The notes under the pieces were generated by a model. It was given only the letters and a program-made list of their open reading frames with translations, did not search any database and was not told the DNA's origin. Shown in pieces: positions 9,110 to 17,163 of a stretch of DNA of 64,000 nucleotides. The position numbers and the translations under genes are program-made. Each line of letters starts with the position of its first letter. Position 1 is the first letter of the stretch. The stretch is from positions 62,001 through 126,000 of the forward strand of contig NZ_VMDW02000075.1 of the NCBI RefSeq assembly GCF_007644045.2. The letters run 5' to 3'. The stretch is from Vogesella urethralis (GTDB lineage Bacteria > Pseudomonadota > Gammaproteobacteria > Burkholderiales > Chromobacteriaceae).

Positions 9110-9377
9110 ATGCTTGCTGCTCGCGGCGTAGCTCGCGCCATTTCATCACCAGGATGATGGACGCCAGCAGCAGGGTAATGCCATTGGCCAGCATGATGGG
9201 CAAGGCGCCCAATAGCCAGCCGTAGGCCAGCCAGGCAGCGACACCGATCACCAGCATCAGGTACATGGTGAACGAGATGCTGCGCGTGTCGCCGGTACGC
9301 AGGGTGCGGATGACTTGCGGCAGGAAGCTGGTGGTGGTGAGGAAGGCGGCAATATAGCCGAGCAGGTCGGTGGTCAT
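9108..9377 (-). CDS. SemiSWEET / PQ-loop small sugar transporter
   Basis: 89 residues from ATG 9377; the open frame extends upstream to 9476 but the family starts here with MTTDLLGYIAAFLTTTSF. Three membrane helices with the PQ-loop motif SFLPQVIRTLRTGDTRSIS in helix 1 and its following loop. Bacterial SemiSWEETs are single three-helix bundles that dimerise to form a sugar uniporter. Length and motif match the family closely. Substrate unknown; no sugar genes are adjacent. Confidence 0.85.
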   Translation of the reverse strand: MTTDLLGYIAAFLTTTSFLPQVIRTLRTGDTRSISFTMYLMLVIGVAAWLAYGWLLGALPIMLANGITLLLASIILVMKWRELRREQQA

Positions 9378-9535
9378 GATCGTTGTGGGGTGGCGTGATG
9401 ATATAGGCAGATTGTGCCTGTACTCTCTGCGTTTGGGGCAAGGTGTGCACGCAGTGTTTTGCCGATAAAACCTCAATCCCCCGACAGCGGCGGGATATAC
9501 CGCTACAATGTTGCCTCGCTAAAAACGGGGTGTGT

Positions 9536-10297
9536 ATGTTTACGCTGGCTTTTCTGTGCGTGTTTGCGTTTCTGGCGGGTTTGATCGACGCCGCTGTCGG
9601 TGGTGGCGGCCTGATCCAGATTCCGGCCTTGTTCAATGCCCTGCCGCAGGCGTCGGTGGCGACGCTGTTCGGTACCAACAAGATGTCGTCTGCCGTGGGT
9701 ACCGTGTTTGCGGCGCGCTCCTACCTCAAACGTGTGAAGATACCGTGGCGGCTGGTGCTGCCGGCTGCGGGCGCGGCTTTCGTGATGTCGTTTGCCGGTG
9801 CGGCGGCAGTCAGCTACATCCCGCCCAGCGTGATGCGCCCGCTGGTGCTGGTGCTGCTGATCGTGATGGCGATCTACACCTTCCGCAAGAAGCAGCTGGG
9901 CGCGGTGCACGAGCCGGTAGCCATCGGTCGGCGCGAAATGCTGGTTGGTCTGGCCATTGGCGGCGGTATCGGCTTTTATGATGGCCTGTTCGGGCCGGGC
10001 ACTGGCAGCTTTTTGATGTTCCTGTTCGTGCGCTTTTTTGCCTTCGACTTTTTGCATGCGTCGGCCTCGGCCAAGGTGGTGAACCTGGCCACCAACATCG
10101 CCGCGCTGTGTTTCTTCATCCCCAGCGGCAACGTGCTGTTTGCCTATGCCATCCCGATGGCAGTGTGCAATGTGGCAGGGGCGTTGGTGGGTTCGTGGTT
10201 GGCCATGCGCAAGGGGGCAGGTTTTGTGCGCCTGCTGTTCCTGGTGCTGGTGACAGTGTTGATCTGCAAGCTGGCGTGGGACATGCTGCATGCCTGA
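9536..10297 (+). CDS. TSUP (TauE/SafE, YfcA-like) family membrane transporter
   Basis: 253 residues from ATG 9536, preceded by ACGGGG. Each half has the family motif: FLAGLIDAAVGGGGLIQIPALFNALP in the first helix hairpin and IGGGIGFYDGLFGPGTGSFLMFLFV near residue 140-165. This is the YfcA-like branch and is clearly different from the TSUP protein at 7294-8178 (shorter, different loops). A cytoplasmic membrane anion exporter is likely; the substrate is not known. TerC follows 69 bases downstream on the same strand. Confidence 0.83.
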   Translation: MFTLAFLCVFAFLAGLIDAAVGGGGLIQIPALFNALPQASVATLFGTNKMSSAVGTVFAARSYLKRVKIPWRLVLPAAGAAFVMSFAGAAAVSYIPPSVMRPLVLVLLIVMAIYTFRKKQLGAVHEPVAIGRREMLVGLAIGGGIGFYDGLFGPGTGSFLMFLFVRFFAFDFLHASASAKVVNLATNIAALCFFIPSGNVLFAYAIPMAVCNVAGALVGSWLAMRKGAGFVRLLFLVLVTVLICKLAWDMLHA

Positions 10298-10366
10298 CAG
10301 CTAAATGAAAGTTTTGCCCGCCATAATGGCGGTTGCTCGTACAAGTTTTGATCGGAGGAGAACAAT

Positions 10367-11062
10367 ATGCTGGAAATGATGGGTGAAAGCACCTTCTGGA
10401 TTTCGGTGCTGCAGATCATCGCCATCGACATCCTGCTGGGTGGGGACAATGCCGTGGTGATTGCGCTGGCGTGCCGCAGTTTGCCGGAGGATCTGCGCAA
10501 GAAGGGCATTTTCTGGGGCGTAGTGGGCGCCATCGGCCTGCGCGTGGTACTGATTGCCTTTGCGCTGCAGATCCTGGATATCCCGTTCCTGAAACTGGTC
10601 GGCGGCTTGCTGTTGCTGTGGATCGGCATGAAGCTGCTGGTGGGCGAGGATGACGACGGCCACGACGTGGATGGCAGTGCCCACCTGTGGGGTGCGGTAA
10701 AAACCATCATCGTCGCCGACGCGGTGATGAGTATCGATAACGTGATTGCCGTTGCCGGTGCATCCGGTGGTCATATGCCGCTGGTGGTGTTCGGTATCGT
10801 GATCAGCATCCCGATCATCGTCTGGGGCAGCCAGCTGGTAATGAAACTGATGGACCGCTTCCCGATCGTGATCACCCTGGGTGGCGGCCTGTTGGGCTGG
10901 ATCGGTGGCTCCATGCTGGTCAGCGACAAGGGGCTGACCAATTTCATCGGTACGCTGCCGGCCTGGTCGCATCAGGTCAGCGGCGCCATTGGTGCGGCAC
11001 TGGTCGTGATTACCGGTACCGTGCTGGCCAAGCGCAAAGCGGCTGCCGTCAGCCCCGAATAA
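10367..11062 (+). CDS. TerC family (YjbE-like) metal exporter
   Basis: 231 residues, seven to eight membrane helices. Two family motifs with the key aspartates are seen: DILLGGDNAVVIALACR near residue 20 and DAVMSIDNVIAVAGASGG near 115. These Asp-bearing repeats are the TerC/Alx signature; related proteins export Mn2+, in some cases co-translationally protecting exported metalloproteins. A strong GGAGGAG lies 7 bases before the start. The 69-base upstream gap is too short for a yybP-ykoY manganese riboswitch and shows only a small CCGCCA/TGGCGG hairpin. Terminator at 11088-11111. Confidence 0.85.
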   Translation: MLEMMGESTFWISVLQIIAIDILLGGDNAVVIALACRSLPEDLRKKGIFWGVVGAIGLRVVLIAFALQILDIPFLKLVGGLLLLWIGMKLLVGEDDDGHDVDGSAHLWGAVKTIIVADAVMSIDNVIAVAGASGGHMPLVVFGIVISIPIIVWGSQLVMKLMDRFPIVITLGGGLLGWIGGSMLVSDKGLTNFIGTLPAWSHQVSGAIGAALVVITGTVLAKRKAAAVSPE

Positions 11063-11087
11063 GCATCGTCACCTTGTGCAATGCCAG

Positions 11088-11111
11088 GGCCGCCCTTCGG
11101 GGCGGCCTTTT
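11088..11111 (+). terminator. Intrinsic terminator after terC-like gene
   Basis: Stem GGCCGCCC / GGGCGGCC with a stable TTCG tetraloop, then TTTT. It is 25 bases after the stop codon. Confidence 0.9.
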
Positions 11112-11130
11112 GCATGGGGCGGTCGCGCAA

Positions 11131-11168
11131 ACGCTTGCGGCCAACCAGGCAAGGTTGGCCGCAAGCGT
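11131..11168. repeat. Inverted pair of the dispersed GGTTGGCCGC motif (16-bp perfect stem)
   Basis: ACGCTTGCGGCCAACC at 11131-11146 and its exact complement at 11153-11168, six-base loop. The 381-base space 11063-11443 between terC-like and the Lrp gene holds the terC terminator and this hairpin; nothing else was recognised in it apart from the Lrp promoter region that must lie near its right end. Confidence 0.85.
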
Positions 11169-11443
11169 CCGGCCCGTGCCGGCGTGGTCTTTGTCCCGGG
11201 TGCTCTGGCGCCCTTAGTTTTGTGTGCACCTGTCGCCTGAGGCCCCGGTCGGGCGGTTGGCGTGCAGTACAGCCCGTGGCGTGAGTGGCCGGCGGTGGGC
11301 AGTGCCGCGATGGCGGCGCTGTCTGTGTGGCAGTACGGATACTGTATCGCGCCAGGGCGCGAAGGTGCTTTCTATCGTTCAGCACTTTTGCGCGGATTGC
11401 GGTAGATTGTTCCTTGTTAGTAAAAATTGTCGGAATGATCTTC

Positions 11444-11929
11444 ATGAATAATGATCAGACAGACCAGGCTGTCGCCCTTAGCGCGCAGGATCGGAAGATC
11501 CTGCGCGAGCTGCAACGCAACGCGCGCTTGTCCAACGCCGAGCTGGCCGAGCGGGTAGGGATGTCGCCCACCGCGTGTTGGAACCATACCCGGCAACTGG
11601 AAAAAGACGGTTACATCCAGGGTTACGTGGCGTTGATCGACCAGAAGCGCATGGGCTTGCGCGATACCGTGCTGATCGAAGTGACGCTGAACGCGCACGA
11701 GGAAGACACGCTGGCGCGCTTTGGCGAAGCGCTGGCAGCGCTGCCCGAGGTGCTGGAGGCGCACTTGGTGTCCGGCGAATACGACTACCTGATCAAGGTG
11801 GCCGTCGATGGCACCGCCGGTTACGAGCGCTTTCTGCGCGAGAAGCTGTACAAGATTTCCGGCATCCGCCACAGCCGTTCGCACTTCACGCTGCGCTGCA
11901 TGAAGTCGGTGCCGTCGGTGCAGGTGTAG
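11444..11929 (+). CDS. Lrp/AsnC family transcriptional regulator
   Basis: 161 residues from ATG 11444 (GGAA 9 bases upstream; longer in-frame extensions lack support). N-terminal winged helix DRKILRELQRNARLSNAELAERVGMSPTACWNHTRQLEKDGYIQGY, then the RAM/AsnC ligand-binding domain with VLEAHLVSGEYDYLIKVAV and the conserved end HSRSHFTLRCMK. Members bind amino acids and act as octamers or hexadecamers on promoters of amino-acid metabolism or export genes. The neighbours do not reveal the target; a CW-for-usual-S variation in the recognition helix (SPTACWNHTRQLE) is typical of one Lrp subgroup. Confidence 0.87.
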   Translation: MNNDQTDQAVALSAQDRKILRELQRNARLSNAELAERVGMSPTACWNHTRQLEKDGYIQGYVALIDQKRMGLRDTVLIEVTLNAHEEDTLARFGEALAALPEVLEAHLVSGEYDYLIKVAVDGTAGYERFLREKLYKISGIRHSRSHFTLRCMKSVPSVQV

Positions 11930-11941
11930 GCCGGACGTGAC

Positions 11942-11976
11942 TGCGGCCAACCTGGCGCGTGGCAAGGTTGGCCGCA
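11942..11976. repeat. Inverted pair of the dispersed GGTTGGCCGC motif
   Basis: TGCGGCCAACCT at 11942-11953 and AGGTTGGCCGCA at 11965-11976, 11-base loop, 13 bases after the Lrp stop codon. It can fold into a 12-base hairpin in RNA of either strand and may end transcription of the Lrp gene, though no T-run follows. Confidence 0.75.
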
Positions 11977-12006
11977 AGATGGGTGGCATGGTTGGCGGGC
12001 GTGGCT

Positions 12007-12071
12007 TAGGGTCTGTTAACACCACCACCTGACAAGCGCCGCCGCATCAAAAATAGCGTTAACAGGCCCTA
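12007..12071. repeat. Short element with 14-bp terminal inverted repeats (MITE-like)
   Basis: TAGGGTCTGTTAAC at 12007-12020 and GTTAACAGGCCCTA at 12058-12071 are inverted copies with one mismatch around 37 bases. The outer TA on both sides could be a target duplication, as made by IS630/Tc1-type transposases. The right end contains the stop codon of rlmJ (12069-12071). No transposase is present. It could also be a terminator-like hairpin, so the mobile origin is an inference. Confidence 0.5.
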
Positions 12072-12920
12072 GTTCTCCCGGTATTCCAGGCTGTGCCAGG
12101 CGCCGTCATCCAGCGCCAGTGCCTTGCTCAGCCACGGCAAGGTTTCTTGCAGCGTGGCGTGTAGCGTCCACGGCGGATTGACGATGAACATGCCGCTGCC
12201 GTGCATGCCGAAGCCGTCCTTGGACGGCGTGCGTACCGTCAGCGTGGCGTCCAGCCAGCTGTGGCAGGGCAGCTTTTTCAGGTCTTGCACCATTTCTTTG
12301 ACTTCTGCGCGCTGCAACAACGGGTACCAGATGGCGTAGGTGCCGGTGGCAAAGCGCTTCAGTGCTTCTTTCATCGCCTTCACCACGTGCTGGTAATCGG
12401 CTTTGTCTTCGTACGGCGGGTCTATCAGCGTCAGCGCGCGCCGCGGCGGCGGCGGCAGCAGCGACTTGATGGCTTCAAAGCCGTTGGCGCGTTCGATGCG
12501 CACGCGGCGGCCGGCATCGGCAAAGCAATCCTGCAGCAGCTGGTGGTCGCTGGGGTGCAGCTCGAACAGGCGCAGTTTTTCGCTGCCGGCCATGGTTTCG
12601 GCGGCAAACCACGGCGAGCCGGGGTAGTAGCGCAGCGCGCCGTCGGCGTCGCTATTGATGGCGGCGACTACTTCCAGGTAGCGCTGCACCGCGGCGGGGG
12701 CGTCATCGCGCTGCCACAGGCGGGCTACGCCTTCCACGTACTCGGCGGTTTTGGTGGCGTAGCCTTCGGTCAGGCTGTAGGCGCCGGCACCGGCGTGGGT
12801 GTCGATGTACCAGAACGGTTTGGCCTTCTGGCCGAGGTAGTCGATGATCTGCACCTGGATCAGGTGCTTGAGCACGTCGGCGTGGTTGCCGGCGTGAAAG
12901 GCGTGGCGGTAGCTGAGCAT
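12069..12920 (-). CDS. rlmJ: 23S rRNA (adenine-2030-N6)-methyltransferase
   Basis: 283 residues from ATG 12920, matching the about 280 of E. coli RlmJ; the open frame extends 14 codons further upstream without family similarity. Start MLSYRHAFHAGNHADVLKH is diagnostic for RlmJ. THAGAGAYSL is the SAM-binding motif I region and LIDPPYEDKADYQ holds the DPPY catalytic motif of N6-adenine methyltransferases. The enzyme methylates A2030 of 23S rRNA before ribosome assembly. The stop codon lies inside the right inverted repeat of the element at 12007-12071, but the C-terminus looks complete. Confidence 0.92.
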   Translation of the reverse strand: MLSYRHAFHAGNHADVLKHLIQVQIIDYLGQKAKPFWYIDTHAGAGAYSLTEGYATKTAEYVEGVARLWQRDDAPAAVQRYLEVVAAINSDADGALRYYPGSPWFAAETMAGSEKLRLFELHPSDHQLLQDCFADAGRRVRIERANGFEAIKSLLPPPPRRALTLIDPPYEDKADYQHVVKAMKEALKRFATGTYAIWYPLLQRAEVKEMVQDLKKLPCHSWLDATLTVRTPSKDGFGMHGSGMFIVNPPWTLHATLQETLPWLSKALALDDGAWHSLEYREN

Positions 12921-12980
12921 GAAAAAAGCCGTAAGACAGGGTTGGCCGCCATTGTAGCGCATCCCTGTCGCCGGCCGCGA

Positions 12981-13013
12981 CCGGCCCGGCGCCGCTGGGG
13001 GCTGCCGGGCCGG
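12981..13013 (-). terminator. GC-rich hairpin after the kinase/periplasmic-protein operon
   Basis: Stem CCGGCCCGGC / GCCGGGCCGG around 13 bases, 7 bases past the stop codon of the minus-strand gene at 13020. There is no T-run, so termination is only probable. Confidence 0.45.
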
Positions 13014-13019
13014 CGTGGC

Positions 13020-14147
13020 TTACGATTTCTTGCTGCGCTTCAGCGTGGCCGGGGTGCAATTCTGCACGGCGGTGGCGTAGCTGGTGTTCTTGATCGAGGT
13101 GTAGTACAGGCGGCAGGCTTGTACTTCGTTTTGCCAGGTCTGCTGGCAGCTGCTCATGGTGGCTTTGCCGTCGGCGGCCGGGTTCTTGCCCATGGCGGCT
13201 TGCCAGCACGACACGGTCAGGTCCTGACGCATGATGCTGATGCCCTGGCTGTCGCTGCCGGCATTCCAGATCAAGCTGGGGTGGTTGCCTACCGCCACCG
13301 GTACCTTCTGGTTATTGCCCAGGTCCAGCGTGAACTGGTCGCCCACTTTCAGCGTGCCCAGCTTGAACTGCTTGGCCAGCCACTGGCGCGCCGGGCTGCC
13401 CAGCACCACCATCGGCCGCGGCTGGGTAGTGCCGGCTTTGGGGGCGGTCCAGCGTTGCATCAGCGCCAGCGTGTACGGTGTAAACGTGTCGTAGACGCCG
13501 TCCAGCTTGCTGCCGGCGTTGGCCGGAGCGGCGATCGGGGCGATGTCGTCGATGGTCTGGTACAGCGCGTTCTGGCGCACGTCCACACCGTTGAAGCCAA
13601 GCAGGTTGCCCCAGCGGATGGTGGTGGCGGCGCTCAGGTAATCCTGGGTGTCGTTCAGCACGGTATCGGGCGGGAAGTGCAGCAGTTGCACGGTGGCATG
13701 GTTGCGCATGGCCATGCCCAGCGTCAGGAAGAAACGCCAGTCGGTTTGCCACAGCGGCGTCTGCTTCAGCTCTTCCGCTTTGGCGTAGCCGATGTCGGCT
13801 ACGTCCAGATAGCCTTGCACCACTTCACGGTAGTCGTCCGGCGCCGGGTACTTGTTGGCGTCAGGGTGGGCCGGGTCTGTATCGCGTACCAGTTCGGCAA
13901 TCAGGCGGTCGTCACGGCGGAAGACGCGTACCGGCGAGGTGTAACCGTCGCGACTGACGCTCTGGCCCAGCCAGTGTTCCACCGTTTGTTCCAGCGAGTT
14001 GGCCGGCGCAGGGCAGTTGTAGCTGCAGTTGGGGTAGGAGAACAGCTTGCCTACGCGGTCGGCGCTGCCAAGGTCGATTTCCAGGTTGGCCGCAAAGGCG
14101 GCTTGGCCCAGTAGCAGGCTGGTGGCGATGAGGAGGCGGCTTGTCAT
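13020..14147 (-). CDS. Hypothetical periplasmic protein, kinase-linked
   Basis: 375 residues. The first about 20 form a Sec signal peptide (MTSRLLIATSLLLGQAAFA, cut before ANLEID). The mature part has eight or more cysteines, including a NCSYNCPAP pair near the N-terminus and several near the C-terminus, so disulfides are likely. I do not recognise the family; no catalytic motif is visible. It begins 10 bases after the stop codon of the MASE1 hybrid kinase on the same strand, so the two are probably co-transcribed and it may be a sensory or effector partner of that kinase. Function unknown. Confidence 0.7.
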   Translation of the reverse strand: MTSRLLIATSLLLGQAAFAANLEIDLGSADRVGKLFSYPNCSYNCPAPANSLEQTVEHWLGQSVSRDGYTSPVRVFRRDDRLIAELVRDTDPAHPDANKYPAPDDYREVVQGYLDVADIGYAKAEELKQTPLWQTDWRFFLTLGMAMRNHATVQLLHFPPDTVLNDTQDYLSAATTIRWGNLLGFNGVDVRQNALYQTIDDIAPIAAPANAGSKLDGVYDTFTPYTLALMQRWTAPKAGTTQPRPMVVLGSPARQWLAKQFKLGTLKVGDQFTLDLGNNQKVPVAVGNHPSLIWNAGSDSQGISIMRQDLTVSCWQAAMGKNPAADGKATMSSCQQTWQNEVQACRLYYTSIKNTSYATAVQNCTPATLKRSKKS

Positions 14148-14157
14148 GGCTTTTGTC

Positions 14158-16965
14158 TCACAGAGAGTTGTCGCGGTGGGTAAAACGGTGCGCCAGCTGC
14201 TGCTGGATGGTGTCGATCTCGCTGGCCAGCGCCTCCACCAGTTCGGCCGGCGCCTGGCCCGCTTTGGCGGCAGCGTCCAGCGACTTGGCCAGTTGCTGCA
14301 TCTGCTGGGCCTGGATGTAGTGGCCGACAGATTTCAGGTTGTGCGCGATCAGCTGAATGGTTTCCAGATCGCCGTCACGGTTGGCCTTGCGTAGCGAGCT
14401 GGCGTCTTCCGCGTGGTATTGCTGGAATTTCTGCAGCAAGCTGTCCAGCTGCTTGTCGGCTGGCGCTGTGGTGTTGCCGTGGCTGGTTGTGCTTTCGGTG
14501 GCCGGTGTCGGGGCGGGCATGAAACGGCAGAGCAGCTGGTAAAGCTGGTCTGGCGTGTAGGGCTTGCTCAGGTGTTCGTCCATGCCGGCTTCCAGCGCTT
14601 CCTGGCGGGCGGCATCAAAGGCGTGGGCGGTGACAGCGATGATGGGCAGCGTGGTCAGACCGTGGGCGCGGATCTGGCGCGACGCTTCCAGGCCATCCAT
14701 CACCGGCATGTGTACGTCCATCAGGATGGCGTCGAACAGGCCGTGCAGCGCCATTTCCACCGCCTGCTGGCCGTTCTCGGCACAGATGACGGTGGCACCG
14801 GCTTCTTCCAGCAGCTCGCTGGCAATCTGGCGGTTGATCACATTGTCTTCTGCCAGCAGGATCTGGCGACCGCGCAGGCAGGCATTGCGTGACGGGTGGC
14901 TGTCAGTGCTGGCAGAGGGAGGCGGCTCGTTTCGTAGTGCCAGGCGCAGTTGCGCCGCGGACAGTGGTTTGCTCAGTAGCGTTACCTCGGTGCCGCTTTC
15001 CGCCGCAGTACTGCTGTAGTGTGGTTCAACCAGCAGGATGTCCGGTGCGCGGCCCGGTACCAGCCGGCGCAGCGTCGTCAGTTGCTGGCTGACGCTGGTG
15101 TTGTCCGGCAGCTCGGCAATCAGCAGCGATGGCGTCACGTCGCCGTGCTGGTACAGCATGGCGCGCGCGGTGCCGATACCGCTGGCGCTGATCACTTGCA
15201 GCCCCAGTGCCTGCAAGGTGCTGACGGCGCTGTCGCGCAGGCCTTCGTGGCGATGGATCAGCATGACGGTTTGCAGCGGGAATTCCGCCGCCAGCTCGGT
15301 GCCGGCTTCGAACGGCAGGCTGATGGCAAAGCGGAAGCAGCTGCCTTCGCCTGGCGTGCTGCTGGCCTGGATGCTGCCGCCCATGGCGCCGACCAGTTGC
15401 TGGCAGATGGCCAGGCCCAGCCCGGTGCCGCCGTAGCGACGGGTGATCGATTCATCCGCCTGCGTAAAGGGCTGGAACAGGCGTGACAGATGGGCTTCGT
15501 CAATGCCGATGCCGGTGTCGATGATGTCAAACTGTAGCGTTACCAGGCTGCTATCGCCTTCGTCGGCGGGCATCCGGCTGATGCGCAGGCAAACTTCACC
15601 GCGCTCGGTGAACTTCACGGCATTGTTGAGCAGGTTCAGCAAGACCTGGCCCAGACGCACGGTGTCGCCGCTGAGTACGCGCGGTACGTTCGGGGCAATG
15701 TCCACCACCAGCTCCAGTTGTTTGCTGTCCAGCTGCGTCCGTAGTTGGTCGCATAGCGTGTCGATGAAGCCATCCAGCTTGAAGGCGCGCTGTTCCAGCT
15801 GCAGGGTGCCGATTTCGGAGCGGGAGAAGTCCAGGATGTCATTGATGATCACCAGCAAGGAGTTGCCTGCCTGGTGGATTTTTTGCAGATAGTCGCGCTC
15901 GCGCGGGTTGTGGCTGTGTTGAAGCGCCAGGTTGGATAGCCCGATGATGGCGTTCATCGGGGTGCGGATCTCGTGGCTCATGCGTGCCAGAAAGCCCGAC
16001 TTGGCGCGGTTGGCTTCTTCGGCGTGGCGAACGGCCTGCTGCAGTTCGTCTACCCAGGTACGCACAAAGCGGTAGCCCAGCGAAGCCATCGCCAGGAACA
16101 TGATGGACAGCACCATGTATACCGACGATGACGAGGCGGTAATCAGTTCGGTAGCGCGCTGCCAGCCGGCGACGGTGTTCAGGCCGGTATTGGCGTTGAC
16201 GGCCTGGTGGCTGAGCCAGAACGACAGTGCGATGTACATGTACACGCCCACCACCACCATGCTCGCCGCCAGCAGCATCCAGCGCAGGCTGGTGTGGGGG
16301 TTGTCAGCCAGCTGGAACAGCGAGCGGTTGCGCCAGTTGCCCACCGGGTCGGCCACAATCGCCAGGATGGGGGCAGTAATGAACAGCATCTGCAGCAGAT
16401 TGCCCAGCCACCAGCCCTGCCACAGCGCAAACGCGTCGCCGGAGGCAATGTGGTTGGTATGGATCCAGATGAAGGCGCCGCTGGCGCTGAACACGCTGCT
16501 GAAGAAGGCCAGCAGGCCGAAGAACAGCAGCGAGTCCATGCTGCGCAGGTTCAGCGGTATCGACAGCGCACGGTAGGCGATGGTGAACACCGACAGGCCC
16601 AGCGGGTTGGCCAGGGCAAACAAGGCGGCCCAGCCGGCCGGCATGCCCGCGTACACCGACAGCACAAAGGTGGACAGATAAGCCGGTATGGCCCCCCAGG
16701 CCAGGCCGAACATCAGGGTCCACAGCAGGCAGATGGTCAGTGGCGGGTAGGCGGAAACATAGAAGGAAACGCCACCGAAATCCATCGGCATGCCCGACCA
16801 CTGGAAGATGACGGCGCCCAGCCCCAGCGCCACGCAGGCGATGGTGGATAGCAGCCAGCTGGTCAGTAGTACGTTGCGGGGCGTGGTGGCGCTGAAGCGC
16901 AGTCTGCGCCAGGAAACCGGCCGGTAGCTGCCTGCTTCCATCGTTCGGTTGCTGTGTATATCCAC
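14158..16965 (-). CDS. MASE1 hybrid sensor histidine kinase with two receiver domains and Hpt
   Basis: 935 residues from GTG 16965, preferred because AGGA lies 8 bases upstream; TTG 17052 is possible but almost touches the terminator of the gene before it, and ATG 16941 is a third option. Order: MASE1 membrane sensor with about eight helices (residues 30-300), HisKA with phospho-His about 331 ([10 protein letters not shown]), HATPase with DTGIGI and [10 protein letters not shown], a degenerate receiver (about 565-675, no clear phospho-Asp), a true receiver with Asp about 750 ([10 protein letters not shown]), and a C-terminal Hpt with His about 875 (AHNLKSVGH). The full phosphorelay resembles BarA-type kinases. 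Signal unknown; the periplasmic protein downstream may take part. Confidence 0.88.
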   Translation of the reverse strand: MDIHSNRTMEAGSYRPVSWRRLRFSATTPRNVLLTSWLLSTIACVALGLGAVIFQWSGMPMDFGGVSFYVSAYPPLTICLLWTLMFGLAWGAIPAYLSTFVLSVYAGMPAGWAALFALANPLGLSVFTIAYRALSIPLNLRSMDSLLFFGLLAFFSSVFSASGAFIWIHTNHIASGDAFALWQGWWLGNLLQMLFITAPILAIVADPVGNWRNRSLFQLADNPHTSLRWMLLAASMVVVGVYMYIALSFWLSHQAVNANTGLNTVAGWQRATELITASSSSVYMVLSIMFLAMASLGYRFVRTWVDELQQAVRHAEEANRAKSGFLARMSHEIRTPMNAIIGLSNLALQHSHNPRERDYLQKIHQAGNSLLVIINDILDFSRSEIGTLQLEQRAFKLDGFIDTLCDQLRTQLDSKQLELVVDIAPNVPRVLSGDTVRLGQVLLNLLNNAVKFTERGEVCLRISRMPADEGDSSLVTLQFDIIDTGIGIDEAHLSRLFQPFTQADESITRRYGGTGLGLAICQQLVGAMGGSIQASSTPGEGSCFRFAISLPFEAGTELAAEFPLQTVMLIHRHEGLRDSAVSTLQALGLQVISASGIGTARAMLYQHGDVTPSLLIAELPDNTSVSQQLTTLRRLVPGRAPDILLVEPHYSSTAAESGTEVTLLSKPLSAAQLRLALRNEPPPSASTDSHPSRNACLRGRQILLAEDNVINRQIASELLEEAGATVICAENGQQAVEMALHGLFDAILMDVHMPVMDGLEASRQIRAHGLTTLPIIAVTAHAFDAARQEALEAGMDEHLSKPYTPDQLYQLLCRFMPAPTPATESTTSHGNTTAPADKQLDSLLQKFQQYHAEDASSLRKANRDGDLETIQLIAHNLKSVGHYIQAQQMQQLAKSLDAAAKAGQAPAELVEALASEIDTIQQQLAHRFTHRDNSL

Positions 16966-17054
16966 GCTGCGATCCTGTCGGCTGGGTGACTCTGTATCAA
17001 CGCTAGGATTCTGGCATAGATGGATAGGATTTGTGTGTAGGATATCAGCCAATT

Positions 17055-17087
17055 TTAATAAAAAAGCGACGCAAATTATGCGTCGCT
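17055..17087 (-). terminator. Intrinsic terminator of glcB
   Basis: Stem AGCGACGCA / TGCGTCGCT, loop AATTA; on the minus strand it is followed by TTTTTATTAAAATT. It lies about 80 bases past the glcB stop codon and upstream of the hybrid kinase gene. Confidence 0.85.
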
Positions 17088-17163
17088 CTTGTCGGCAGAG
17101 GGGTGTCTGCCTTTATTGCCAAGCAGGGCTTTCAGCTGAATGAAGCCTGTGCTTTTGATTGGC

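Noticed and set aside
10298-10366. Possible yybP-ykoY manganese riboswitch before the TerC gene
   Set aside because: The gap is only 69 bases and lacks the conserved paired loops.
12201-14114. A 637-codon open frame on the plus strand opposite rlmJ and the periplasmic protein
   Set aside because: It is antisense to well-supported genes, has low-complexity Gly/Val/Ala/His/Gln-rich content and no family resemblance; typical shadow of high-GC codon bias.
17052-17054. TTG 17052 as start of the hybrid kinase
   Set aside because: It lies next to the glcB terminator with no ribosome binding site; GTG 16965 has AGGA at good spacing.
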